Source: Alphaproteobacteria bacterium | Lineage (GTDB): Bacteria > Pseudomonadota > Alphaproteobacteria > Rhodobacterales > Rhodobacteraceae | Assembly: GCA_030432315.1 (NCBI GenBank) | Contig: JAUIHM010000007.1 | Span: 1 to 61,577, forward strand | DNA length: 61,577 nucleotides | Reading direction: 5' to 3' | Shown: positions 1 through 9,800 of the stretch, piece by piece | How positions within the stretch are numbered: the first letter of the stretch is position 1 | How the letters are laid out: each line of letters starts with the position of its first letter | Notes under the pieces: generated by a model | What the model saw: only the letters and a program-made list of their open reading frames with translations | Databases searched by the model: none | Told to the model about the DNA's origin: nothing | Made by a program: the position numbers and the translations under genes

Positions 1-3000
1 GTGCGGATCGACGGCGATCCGATCAGTCGGGCGGTGGCGGCGAAACGGGCGCTGACGGCGGTGCACGAGCAGCTGCTGAACGTGCATGTGGCGTTGCGGC
101 CGACGCTGGAGGCGGCGCTCGAGGCGCGGCTGACCTCGGGGCGGGTCGATCCGGCGATCGGACTTATCGTCAGTCAGCTGCGGCTGCTGGGCGAGGCGGA
201 GGGCAGGATCAACGGCTTTGTCGACCGGCATACCTGGTTTTACTACCGTGACGTGCTGGGGCTTTCGCCGCGTGAGGCGACCCCGGAGACGATCCTGCTG
301 CGGTTCGCGCCGTCGGGAGCGCCGGTGCATCTGCCGGAAGGGACCGTGGTCAAGGGCCGGGTCGCCGGGAAGCCGGAACTGCAGAGCTACCGGCTGATCG
401 AGCCGGTGCGGGCGGTGAAGTACCGGATCGGTGCGTCACATACCCTGGTGCACGGCCGCAATGCGAAGATTTCGATGCAGACCGACCTGGGCTTTGTCAC
501 CGGCATTCGTGCGGCGACCCGCAAGGTGGACGGCAGCGGCGCGAGCCAGCGTCTGTTCGATCCGGAGGTGGATTCCGACGTGTCGCTGGGGCTCGACATC
601 TCCAGCGACATGCTGCGGCTGGCGGAAGGGCGTCGGTCGATCCGGCTGGTGGTGCGGATGCAGAAGCGGCACCAGTTCGAGATGCCGGAGGCAAAGGAGG
701 CGCGCGCGGCGCGGCTGGGTGACGGGCCGGCCACACGCGACGCCGGGGCGGAACTGCAGGCGGACCGGGCGCGGCGGGACAGGTACCGGACGCTGGTGGC
801 GCTGGCCGCCGGGCGCAGGCATGGGATGCTCGTCAATGAGACCGAACTTTCGGGGGTGGTAGACGCGGTTGAGGCGCTCGCGTCACGGCTGTCGGAGACT
901 GCCGGAGGCGGACAGGACGAGGCGATCATCCATCAGGCGCTGCTGGAACACGCGAATAGCCCGGAGCGGGTGCGGGACATCTACGGGCACGTGGTGTCGG
1001 AAGCGATGGTGGAGGGCGGTTCCTGGCCGGAAGGGGAGTTTCGCAGGCTGCTGCTGGCAAAAATAGCCCACTTTCTCGATGGGGAACCGCTGGAAACGGC
1101 GGAGAAACCGGACGACGGCGACGCTGAGGTGGAAGAGGAAGAGACACTGACGACAGCGAAGGGCCGGGCGCAGGCCTGGTTCCGTCGGAGACCGTCGGAG
1201 GTTTTCCAGGAGGTGTTCCTCAACGGCGCTTTTCGGGTCAATCTGAGCACGGCCGACGGGTTTTTTCAGGTTCCGACCCTGAGAGCGCTGCCGAACCGGC
1301 CGGAGGACGGGCCGGGGTTCACGCTCATCATGCTGCTCGATCCGTCGATGCCGCCGATTGTTCCGCCGGCGGAAGGTATGCGCCCCGTGATGCAGGTCCG
1401 GCTGGCAGGCGGATCGGTGTTCAATCCGTTTTCGGTGTTCGAGCCCTATTCCATCGAGGCGTTGGGCATAGACGTTTCGGTGTCCGGGGTGCAGCATCTG
1501 GTCGGGTTCTCCGATGATGGACCGCTTAACCTGGCGCAGCCGTTCTATCCTTTCGGTGCGCGGCCAAAGGACGGTGCGGAGTTCCTGGTCGGGTCGCGGG
1601 AAATGGCGATGAAACCGGTAACCCAGGTCAGGGTCGATCTGACATGGTCGGAACTTCCGCGTGGCGCGGGAGGATTCGCCGAGCATTACGCGGGATACGG
1701 TGACGACTTCGCCGTACCGGATCCATATCTGCTGCCGTCATACCTGAGCGGCGACGGTTGGAAACCGCTTGGCGACGGCCTGGTGCCGATGACAACGCAG
1801 CGGACCGGGATTGTGACGCTGGTGCCGGAACTGCAGATTTCGGGACAGGTGCCGGGTCGTCCGGTGGCGGCGCGGTCCGGCACGAGCCCGGAGGATTTTC
1901 GTCAGCGCCAGACCATACGCGCCGGTCTCGTGAAGCTGACGCTCGACTGTCCGGGGGCGGCGTTCGGTCACACGGTCTATCCGGCGGCGCTGTCGTGGTC
2001 GATGCGGCCAAGCTATGTTCCCGGCCGGAAACGGCCGCTGCCGCTGGAGCCCTATACGCCTGAAATCGATCAGATCAGCCTGAGTTACGAAGCCACGGAA
2101 CGGTTCATTTTCAATGCACCGCAGGCGGCGGCGCCGGGACAGAAGGTGGTGCAGGTCAATCCGTTCGGGAGCCTGGAGATTTATCCCGACCGGACCCGCA
2201 CTGGTACGGGACTGTTCCCGGAACGGATCGCCAACGGCTGTCTGTTTCTGCGCATTGACGGGGTGCAGGATTTCGGGGCGTTTTCGCTGCTCTTCGACAT
2301 GGAGGACAGCAGTCACCAGCGGATCATTTTTGCGCCTCAGCCGGTGCAGTGGTGGTACCTTTCGACACATGGCTGGGCCAAGCTGCCGTCGGAGTGCATG
2401 GAAGCGGATTCCACTGACGGTTACATGCGGTCCGGCATCACAAGAGGCAGCATTCCGAAGGATGCCGCGTTCAACTCGACGGAGATGCCCGGAAACGGAT
2501 TTTGGCTGGCGATCTGCGCCTTTGGCAATGTCGCGAATTTTCCACAGCTGGAATCGGTGTCGCTGAACGGCGCGAGGGCCGTGCGGGTGGATGTCGCTGC
2601 GGAGGGCTTCTCTGAAGAAATGCCGCGCGCCTGGCTGCTCGATCCGCCGGTCCAGGGGATTGCCGAGATTACCCGGGGCGGCGAGGTGGTTGGCGGCATA
2701 CCCCCGGAAGACAAGCGCTCCTTTCGCACCCGGGTCAGCGAGCGGTTGCGGCACCGCAACCGGGCGGTGGTGCCGTGGGATTTCGAGAGGATCGTGCTCG
2801 AGCGCTTCCCCGAGGTCTGGAAAGCGAAGTGTTTCCCGGCGATGGACCAGCATCAGCATCAGGTTTTGCCCGAGTCTCAGACCGGGGGAGTGTTTGCCCC
2901 GGATCAGGGGTCGGTGACGGTGATCGTCGTCCCGAAGGCACCGGAAAAATCCGCCGAAGATCCAACCCAGGCCCGGATGTTCGATGTGCTCACGCTGCGT

Positions 3001-3534
3001 CGGATCGCGGAGACGCTGCAGGAGGCATCGGGTCCGTTCGTACATGTGCAGGTCAGCAATCCGTCTTTCGAGCGGTTGCAGATGCGCTCGGTGGTGAAAT
3101 TCGTCGGCAACCAGGACGACGGGCATCTGACGCAGCGGCTGAAGCTCGACGTGTCGCGGTATCTGTCGGTCTGGACCGGAAAGGCGCCGCTGAACGGGTT
3201 CGGCTGGCGGCTGAACCTGAGAGAGCTTGGCGCCTTCATGCAGGGTCTCGACTACGTGGATTTCGTCAACGGGCTGTCGGTGCTGCAGCGGGTCAACAAC
3301 GACAGCGAATTCTACCGGTTGGTGGACACCGCGCGGCTCTGTTCCGACAGCGGAACAGGCTCGGAGGAACTGCGGTTTCACCGGCCCTGGGGGCTGCCGC
3401 TGCCGATGCGGGAGCATGACGTCATTTCGACGGTCGAACGCCGGCGCGACCGGGTGTTTCCCGCCGGCGTCGGCAGCCTGCGGGTTGGTGCGACCCTGGT
3501 CGTTCAGGCCGATACTGACAGGAACAGGGGATAA
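1..3534 (+). CDS. eCIS baseplate J-like protein (Afp11-like), possibly 5'-truncated by the window
   Basis: Large baseplate wedge protein of a contractile injection system, expected to sit between the hub and the sheath-initiating ring. At least 1177 residues. The C-terminal third (about residues 880-1120) has the layout of Baseplate_J/gp47 proteins, including a late segment (about 1020-1110) with RSVVKFVG and LRELGAFMQGLDYVDFVNGL. An acidic stretch (about 368-382, rich in E/D) looks like a linker. The frame is open at base 1 with GTG, so the true start may lie upstream. The next gene starts 6 bp after the stop, and the set continues with further baseplate genes. Family assignment is from motifs and context; the N-terminal 800 residues are poorly recognisable. 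Confidence 0.82.
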   Translation: MRIDGDPISRAVAAKRALTAVHEQLLNVHVALRPTLEAALEARLTSGRVDPAIGLIVSQLRLLGEAEGRINGFVDRHTWFYYRDVLGLSPREATPETILLRFAPSGAPVHLPEGTVVKGRVAGKPELQSYRLIEPVRAVKYRIGASHTLVHGRNAKISMQTDLGFVTGIRAATRKVDGSGASQRLFDPEVDSDVSLGLDISSDMLRLAEGRRSIRLVVRMQKRHQFEMPEAKEARAARLGDGPATRDAGAELQADRARRDRYRTLVALAAGRRHGMLVNETELSGVVDAVEALASRLSETAGGGQDEAIIHQALLEHANSPERVRDIYGHVVSEAMVEGGSWPEGEFRRLLLAKIAHFLDGEPLETAEKPDDGDAEVEEEETLTTAKGRAQAWFRRRPSEVFQEVFLNGAFRVNLSTADGFFQVPTLRALPNRPEDGPGFTLIMLLDPSMPPIVPPAEGMRPVMQVRLAGGSVFNPFSVFEPYSIEALGIDVSVSGVQHLVGFSDDGPLNLAQPFYPFGARPKDGAEFLVGSREMAMKPVTQVRVDLTWSELPRGAGGFAEHYAGYGDDFAVPDPYLLPSYLSGDGWKPLGDGLVPMTTQRTGIVTLVPELQISGQVPGRPVAARSGTSPEDFRQRQTIRAGLVKLTLDCPGAAFGHTVYPAALSWSMRPSYVPGRKRPLPLEPYTPEIDQISLSYEATERFIFNAPQAAAPGQKVVQVNPFGSLEIYPDRTRTGTGLFPERIANGCLFLRIDGVQDFGAFSLLFDMEDSSHQRIIFAPQPVQWWYLSTHGWAKLPSECMEADSTDGYMRSGITRGSIPKDAAFNSTEMPGNGFWLAICAFGNVANFPQLESVSLNGARAVRVDVAAEGFSEEMPRAWLLDPPVQGIAEITRGGEVVGGIPPEDKRSFRTRVSERLRHRNRAVVPWDFERIVLERFPEVWKAKCFPAMDQHQHQVLPESQTGGVFAPDQGSVTVIVVPKAPEKSAEDPTQARMFDVLTLRRIAETLQEASGPFVHVQVSNPSFERLQMRSVVKFVGNQDDGHLTQRLKLDVSRYLSVWTGKAPLNGFGWRLNLRELGAFMQGLDYVDFVNGLSVLQRVNNDSEFYRLVDTARLCSDSGTGSEELRFHRPWGLPLPMREHDVISTVERRRDRVFPAGVGSLRVGATLVVQADTDRNRG

Positions 3535-3540
3535 ACGGGG

Positions 3541-4440
3541 ATGGCAAAGCAGAATCGCAGCACGCTGAAGAATTATTTTTCCGACGGGGCCCTGCCGAGT
3601 TCGGAGCATTATTCGGACCTTGTGGATTCGATGGTCACCTGGATGGATGACGGTTTCGACAAGACCCGGACCGACGGTCTGCGCATCAAGTCCTATGCGC
3701 AGGAAAAGTCGCTGATCAGTTTTTACCGCGGGGTCGGGGAGGACCGGCCCTCGTGGACAATCGCGCACGGGCCGGATGAGACCGAGACGCTGCTGTTTGT
3801 GCCGACGCGTCAGAACGGGGGGTCCGAGGCTCCCAGGGCCGGGCTTTCGATGGCGCCGGACGGAGCGGTGGGCGTGCGGTTCGACCGGCCGGAATGGGAT
3901 CTTGACGTGGACGGTGTTGCCAGGATGCGGGGCAGGATCGGCTTTCCCATGCCTGGTCACGAGACGGTTGCCGCGGACGGTGAGTGGCATGACGTGACCC
4001 TGCCGCTTCAGGGGTGCAACATTCTCGAAGTCGTCGCCGGGGTGGGGGGCAAGCGGGAGACCGGCCGTTATGCGCTGCTGCGGGCGATCGCGATGAACGC
4101 CTATCATCCGCGCGGCAGGCTGCTGAACTGGCTGTTCGAACGGCGCAGGATTCGCCAGCAGACCGCGGTTTTCGGCAGTTACGGCGACCGGCTGAGGCTG
4201 CGCTGGGTCCGGGCGACCGAGCCGTCGCGCGAGGAGCGCCGCCAGGGGCAGAAGGAGGCGCGGACCTACAACCGGCCCTACAAGCTGCAGCTGCGCACCA
4301 GTTCCAGTTACGGCAGCGACTACTCCATCCGGTATTACGTGACCCAGCTCTGGTTCGACACCGAAATGGAGGGGTCGCGGCCCGGCGGGGCGGATCGGGA
4401 CAGCACGTTTCGCGATGCGCGGGGCCGCGTGAATGGATGA
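3541..4440 (+). CDS. eCIS baseplate-associated protein with tail-fibre-like N-terminus
   Basis: A 299-residue protein between two baseplate genes. Residues 7-32 (STLKNYFSDGALPSSEHYSDLVDS) resemble the attachment segment found at the N-terminus of tail-fibre or peripheral baseplate proteins. The rest (about 130-290) looks beta-rich and has aromatic, Arg-rich strands. The stop overlaps the next ATG by 8 bp, so it is translated with the baseplate genes. It may dock a fibre or stabilise the wedge. No receptor-binding or enzymatic motif is visible. The role is inferred from position and the N-terminal pattern; the family is not firmly recognised. Confidence 0.6.
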   Translation: MAKQNRSTLKNYFSDGALPSSEHYSDLVDSMVTWMDDGFDKTRTDGLRIKSYAQEKSLISFYRGVGEDRPSWTIAHGPDETETLLFVPTRQNGGSEAPRAGLSMAPDGAVGVRFDRPEWDLDVDGVARMRGRIGFPMPGHETVAADGEWHDVTLPLQGCNILEVVAGVGGKRETGRYALLRAIAMNAYHPRGRLLNWLFERRRIRQQTAVFGSYGDRLRLRWVRATEPSREERRQGQKEARTYNRPYKLQLRTSSSYGSDYSIRYYVTQLWFDTEMEGSRPGGADRDSTFRDARGRVNG

Positions 4441-6820
4441 CTTTCCGGACTTTGCCGGACTTCGCGAGCGTGGCATCCGCCATGCGCAGAAGGTGTCGGG
4501 CGATCTCTGGACGGATTACAACATTCATGACCCCGGGGTAACGCTGCTGGAGCAGACCTGTTTCGCGCTGACGGAACTGGCGTACCGCGCCGATTTCGAC
4601 ACCCGCGATCTGCTGACCGACCGGGACGGCAGGCTCGATCTCGCCGCGCTGGGGCTGCATCAGCCGCGCGATGTTCTGCCGACCCGGCCGGTGACGCTGA
4701 ACGATCTGGCCAGCGTGCTCAGCGGTGGAGACGGGCGCGAACCGGCGGAGCTATATTCCGAGATTCTTCAGGTGATGGCGTTCGCGGATACCGGGTGCGA
4801 CGGGCTCTACGATCTCTATGTGATTCCGCGCACCTACGAGGCGCGGGACAAAGCGGTGGAGCAGGCGCGGCTGGCGTTTCACCGGCACCGGTCCCTGTGC
4901 GAGGACATCCGCGAGGTGCGTCCGGCCCGGGCCGTGGACTGCTATCTTACGGCCGAGGTCGAGGTGCGGCGGCGCGATTCCCCCGAGCATGTCGCCGCGC
5001 TGGTCTATGACTGCTGCGAACGGATGATGACCGACCGGGGCGCGGCCGAAGCGATGAAGCCGGTCACCCGCCGCGAAGTGTTCGACGCGCCGGAAACGTT
5101 CTATCACAAGTCGGGGCGGGTGGTGCGCGGCGCGGATTCGGTCGACGAGTTTTTCATGGCGCTGTCGCACACCAAACAGATCCGCGCGGTGAAGAGCCTG
5201 CGGTTCACGGAAATCGACGGGGGCGGGGATCCGTTCGCGCGGCAGCTGGAGCGGGGGCAGTACCGGCGGCTGATCGTGCCGGTGCTGCAGGACCAGGTGG
5301 ATCACGAGTTGCGGCTGGTCAGCAACGGGTTGCCGGTGCGGCTGGAAATTTCCGGCATGCTGCAGGAACTGGCGCGGCTGCGGGCCGAGCATGACGCCCA
5401 GGCACGCGCAGGACATGACCCGCAGGACTGGCGCAGGCTCGACGACGGGCGCCGGCGCAGCTTCCGTCATGTGCGGATCGGCAATGGGCTTCCCCCCTGC
5501 TATGGTGTCGGTCAGACGCTGCATTCGACGGGCATGAGTCAGGAGGAGCAGATCGCGGCGATGCAGCTGCGGGGGTATCTCGCATTTTCGGACGCACCGG
5601 TGGCCAATGCGAGCAGCGATCTTGCGGATCTGCCGTCTCTGTTTGCCGGTACGGTGGCGCAGCGCGGCAGCTATGCGGCGGCGGCGCTGGATTTTGGTGA
5701 TGTGCTGGGGGTGGCGGACTACACGCGGGAGGAACTCGCCGACGTCAGCGCGGCGTTTGATCCCTGGCACGACCGTAAGGGGCGGCAGCTTGCCTATCTG
5801 CTGGGGCTCTACGGTGAGGCGTTCTCGCAGAATTCGGTGAAGCTGCATGACATCTACCGCAACCCGTCGGCGGGAAGCGATCATGTGCTGGAGAACCGGG
5901 CCAGGTTTCTGAAGGAGGTTGCGCGGCTCGACCGCAGCCGCAACGCAGGCGCGGACTACGTGACCGGGGAGAGCGGTCACGAGGTCGGGGTGGGCCGCAA
6001 GCTGGCGATTCTTCTGGACTATCCGGACCGGGGTTTGACTTCGCTGACGGCAGAGATTGACTGGGCGGGACTGACCGTCGTCGAGGGGCGCGGCGCGGTG
6101 GCCGAATACGCGGTGTCCTACGACGTACTGTTCCCGCCGGGGGATGCGAAGGGCGAAGTCGATCCGTTTGCGGTGCTGGTGCCTGAACGGTCAGGCACGG
6201 CGGTTGAACTTTCGTCCGGCATGGTCAGCCAGGTCGGGTTCGTCCGTGACAGTGAGATCGGTGCCGAAGTGTTTCGCCGGGCGGCGGAACTGCGGAACTA
6301 CGCACTGGCTGAGACGGTCACGGGAACCTGGGCGCTCTATCTCGATACCGGTCTGCGGGAAGAGCCGGAGCAGGGTGCGCCACTGCTGCCTTGCAAGTGG
6401 TTTCCGACAAGGGATGAAGCGATCTGGTTCGCCAACGGGATATGTGACTGTTTCTCCGAGCTGAACCGGCGCGCGGAGGGGCTTTATCTGGTGGAGGATA
6501 TCCTGCTCCGGGGGGATCAGGTGGCCGGGACCAATCTTTCTCTCAGCGTGGTGATGCCACGCTGGACCGCACGCACCGCGTCGGCCGCGTTCCAGGGGTT
6601 GGCGGAAGAAACGCTTCACCTGGTGTGTCCGGCCCATATCCGGCATCGGATGATCTGGCTCGACAGCTTTGCCGAGACCAGGGAGTTCGAGGAACTCCAT
6701 CTGGTTTGGCGGGTGGCCTATCGCGATCACGCGGCGGGCAGGGTCGACAACCGGGAGGCCCTGACGGAGGCGTCGGTGGCGCTCAGGGAATTCATTGACG
6801 GCAAGGCGGGCGCGCGATGA
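4433..6820 (+). CDS. eCIS baseplate protein (Afp12-like)
   Basis: Second large baseplate protein, 795 residues. The diagnostic segment is at residues 26-38: WTDYNIHDPGVTL, shared by Afp12/PVC12-type and related J-like proteins. The following stretch (LTELAYRADFDTRDLL) also fits. The C-terminal region contains LSVVMPRWTAR and ETLHLVCPAHIRHRMIWLD, typical of the end of this family. It starts inside the previous gene and its stop overlaps the tape-measure start by 4 bp, so the genes are translationally coupled. Expected partner of the 1-3534 product in the baseplate wedge. Assignment is from conserved motifs plus order; confidence is good. Confidence 0.83.
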   Translation: MDDFPDFAGLRERGIRHAQKVSGDLWTDYNIHDPGVTLLEQTCFALTELAYRADFDTRDLLTDRDGRLDLAALGLHQPRDVLPTRPVTLNDLASVLSGGDGREPAELYSEILQVMAFADTGCDGLYDLYVIPRTYEARDKAVEQARLAFHRHRSLCEDIREVRPARAVDCYLTAEVEVRRRDSPEHVAALVYDCCERMMTDRGAAEAMKPVTRREVFDAPETFYHKSGRVVRGADSVDEFFMALSHTKQIRAVKSLRFTEIDGGGDPFARQLERGQYRRLIVPVLQDQVDHELRLVSNGLPVRLEISGMLQELARLRAEHDAQARAGHDPQDWRRLDDGRRRSFRHVRIGNGLPPCYGVGQTLHSTGMSQEEQIAAMQLRGYLAFSDAPVANASSDLADLPSLFAGTVAQRGSYAAAALDFGDVLGVADYTREELADVSAAFDPWHDRKGRQLAYLLGLYGEAFSQNSVKLHDIYRNPSAGSDHVLENRARFLKEVARLDRSRNAGADYVTGESGHEVGVGRKLAILLDYPDRGLTSLTAEIDWAGLTVVEGRGAVAEYAVSYDVLFPPGDAKGEVDPFAVLVPERSGTAVELSSGMVSQVGFVRDSEIGAEVFRRAAELRNYALAETVTGTWALYLDTGLREEPEQGAPLLPCKWFPTRDEAIWFANGICDCFSELNRRAEGLYLVEDILLRGDQVAGTNLSLSVVMPRWTARTASAAFQGLAEETLHLVCPAHIRHRMIWLDSFAETREFEELHLVWRVAYRDHAAGRVDNREALTEASVALREFIDGKAGAR

Positions 6821-9800
6821 GCATGCAGCCCGACCCGGGTGCTGCCGCGCATGAACCGCGGCATCTGATAGGTCAGATGATCTGTGACATCGCCGTGGGC
6901 AGCAACAGCCGCCGGTTTCGCGATGCCGACCACATGGCGTGGACGCTCAGGGACGAACTTCTCCCGGCGGTCGAAGAGGTGCTGGACCGAATTTTTCGTC
7001 CCGGCAGGGAGTTGCGGGTCGAGGAGGTTACGGTCGACATTGGCGACTGGCCGGATGCTGCAGGCTGGCCGGAGATCCGTCAGGAGTTTCGGGTGCGCCT
7101 GGTTGCGGCACTCGAAGCGCTGAGGACGGAACCGGATCGGGCCGATGTCGACGAGGGGCCGCCGGCAGCCGAGTTTCTCGCCGCGCTCGGCGATCCCATG
7201 GCCGCTGAAGCGATGTTGGCCCGTGTGGAGCGGTTGAGTGGCGCGGCGCGGCACCGGCTTCGCCATGTGCTGTCCGGGCATGCGGCGGTGGTTCGCGAGG
7301 TTGCCGAAGGTCTGTCAGACGCGAAGCTGCGGAAACTCGCAGGCCTGACAACTCAGGACGCAGCCGTGGTGACGGCAGCGGGCCGCGAGGATCTGCTGCG
7401 GCTGCTGGCGGGTGCTGGAGGGGCGTCTCAGCCGCCCGTCGAGAGGGACTGGGCCGAGTTCGTGCAATGGGTGACGGTCCTGCCCGAGACGGACCGTCCA
7501 GGCGCGCTCAGCGATCTTGGAGCCTCGGCACGGCTCGATCTGCTGGCCTGGGTGCTGGCGGAAGACGTGACCGCCGGTCCGGTGCCGTTGTTGGTTCAGT
7601 CGGTGCATTCCGACATGGGAGCGGAGCCTGCCGAGCCGCCGCGTGGCAGACCGGGAGCGGTGCTTCTCGCGGCATGGCGTCGCGATGTCGTGGCGTTTTC
7701 GGAGGCGGTCTCGGGGCGTACGGACGAAGCGCTTGCCGCGCTGGTGCAGAAGGTACTTCCGGATGGAGGCGGCGAGCCGGGGCAGACCGACGGGGCGCAG
7801 TTGCGCGCGACATTGGCACGGGGGATCTTGGGCGGGTGGGAAACCGGTTCCAGCCGGTCCAACCTGTCGGCGGAGGATTTTGAGACTCTGCAGGACGGCT
7901 GGCGGCGGGATCCGGAAAGGCTGCGGTCGACTGTGGCGGACCTGAGCCGTGATGCGGTTCTCGATCTCATGGCGTTGGCATCCGGGCTGCCTGTATCTGC
8001 TCCGGATGTGGAGGGGGTTTCGCTTCCGGCGCTGCGGGAGCGGTTCGAGGCACTGGTTTTGGCACCGGATGCGGCAGTCTCGCAATTGGACGGTACGGCG
8101 GGGGTATTGGCGGAACTGATGGAGTCGCTGCGGCGGGGACCGGGCGCACTTGAGCGGTTCGTGGCGGAAGGTTCGGCGGCGTCGCTTGAGCGGATCTATC
8201 GGGAGTTTGCCGCCGCCCTCGGGGTGGCGGTGGATGCGGCGGCGCTGGCGGAAGCGCGGCGCAGCGCCGACGCCGATCTTGCGCCCTGGATCGCGGCGTA
8301 TCGCGCTCTTCTGGCAGCTGGAACTTCGATGACGCATGCCCTGACCGTTCCGGCAGATGAGGACCCGGCAATGCTGATTGCCAAGTGGCGGCAGGACCCC
8401 GGGGCGGTACGGCGGCATGCCGCGGGCCGGTCGGCAGAGACGCTCGCGCAGCTTTACCGACAGGTTGCGGATGCCGTCGGTGCCGTTGCCGCCACGCTAC
8501 CGGATGCGACGGCTGCGGATGAAACCCAACGGCGCGAGGCGTGGATAACGGCACTTGAAAGCCTGGTTGCCGAGACCGGAGGCGCGGGGCGGGCGGCGGT
8601 ATGGCGGAGGGACCGGTCGGCCCTGCGGCAGCATCTCGCGGGCCTGTCCGATGAGGCGCTGGCTGTGCTCTATCAGCAGGTCTCCGAGGAGGTCGGGGTG
8701 GCGACCGCCGGTCAGCCGGATGAGATCCGTAGCGCGTTCGACCGCAGGGAGGCCTGGGTCGCAGCGTTCAATCGGCTGATCGACGGGTACGGTGCCGGCT
8801 TTGCCGGTCTGGTGGCGGAGTGGCGGGCGGATCCGCAGAAGCTGCGGCGGTTTGTCGCGGCGCGACCGGGCGATGCCTTGGCCGATGTCTATCGGGCGGT
8901 GGCACGGGTGGTGGCGACGGAACCCGTGGCACCGGCACCCGGTTTGGATCGCCCGGACGCGGCAACACCCGATGCGTGGGTTGCGGCGTTCGAACGGCTG
9001 ATTGCCCTGCGGACCGACCCGGAAGCCGCGGCGGATATTGATGTTGCCGGGTTGTTGGCTGGGCTGCGCCGGGGGCCGCAGGCGGTGGCGCGGTTTGTTG
9101 ACAGCCGCTCGGGTGAGGCGCTGGGGCGGCTCTATGGTCTTTTGTCGCGCGAGGTTGGCGGTGACGATGGAGCTGCGCCGTCCCCGCAGGCGGACAGACG
9201 GGCCTGGGTTGACGCCTTTCAGCAGTTGCTTGCCCGGGGCGACGCGGGCGTGTCGGTTCCGGCGGTCGGGTTCGCTCAGATTTTGCGTCGGCTCCAGCAG
9301 TGGCGGCGCGACCGGGCGGCGGTGGCGGCATTCGTGGCAGGGCACACGGCGGCGGAAAACCTGGCGGTACTGCGTGCGATGACGCGGCTGCTGGGGGTCG
9401 GGCGGCCGGACTCCGACTCCGAAGAAGCCGATTTCACCAGTCAGTTCGAAGGCCTGGTTGATGTCTGGGACGGTGAGGGCGCTGCCGGATCGGCGGAGAG
9501 CCCGTCCGGCGTCGATCTCTGGCGCCGGGACCCGGTTGCGTTGGAGGCGTTTCTGCTCACGGCGGATCTGGGCGCGGTGAGGGCCTGGGTGCGCGATCTC
9601 CATGAGGGTGACGACCTGTCTGAACTGGCTGATGCGGTCCAGGATGGCGGTGACGCGGATCCGGAGTCGGTCTGGCGCCTTGCGCTTCGCAGACTGGTCG
9701 AGGAGAGCGCCCCTCCGCTGGCGGAGAGGATTGACGGCTGGCGCCGCGATCCGGGCCGGTTCCAGCACGATCTGGCGCGGATGGACGGGGCAGCGGCGGA

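Noticed and set aside
1738-4476. 912-codon open frame on the minus strand
   Set aside because: It is fully antisense to the J-like and fibre-like genes; Arg/His/Pro-rich composition is typical of GC-rich shadow frames.
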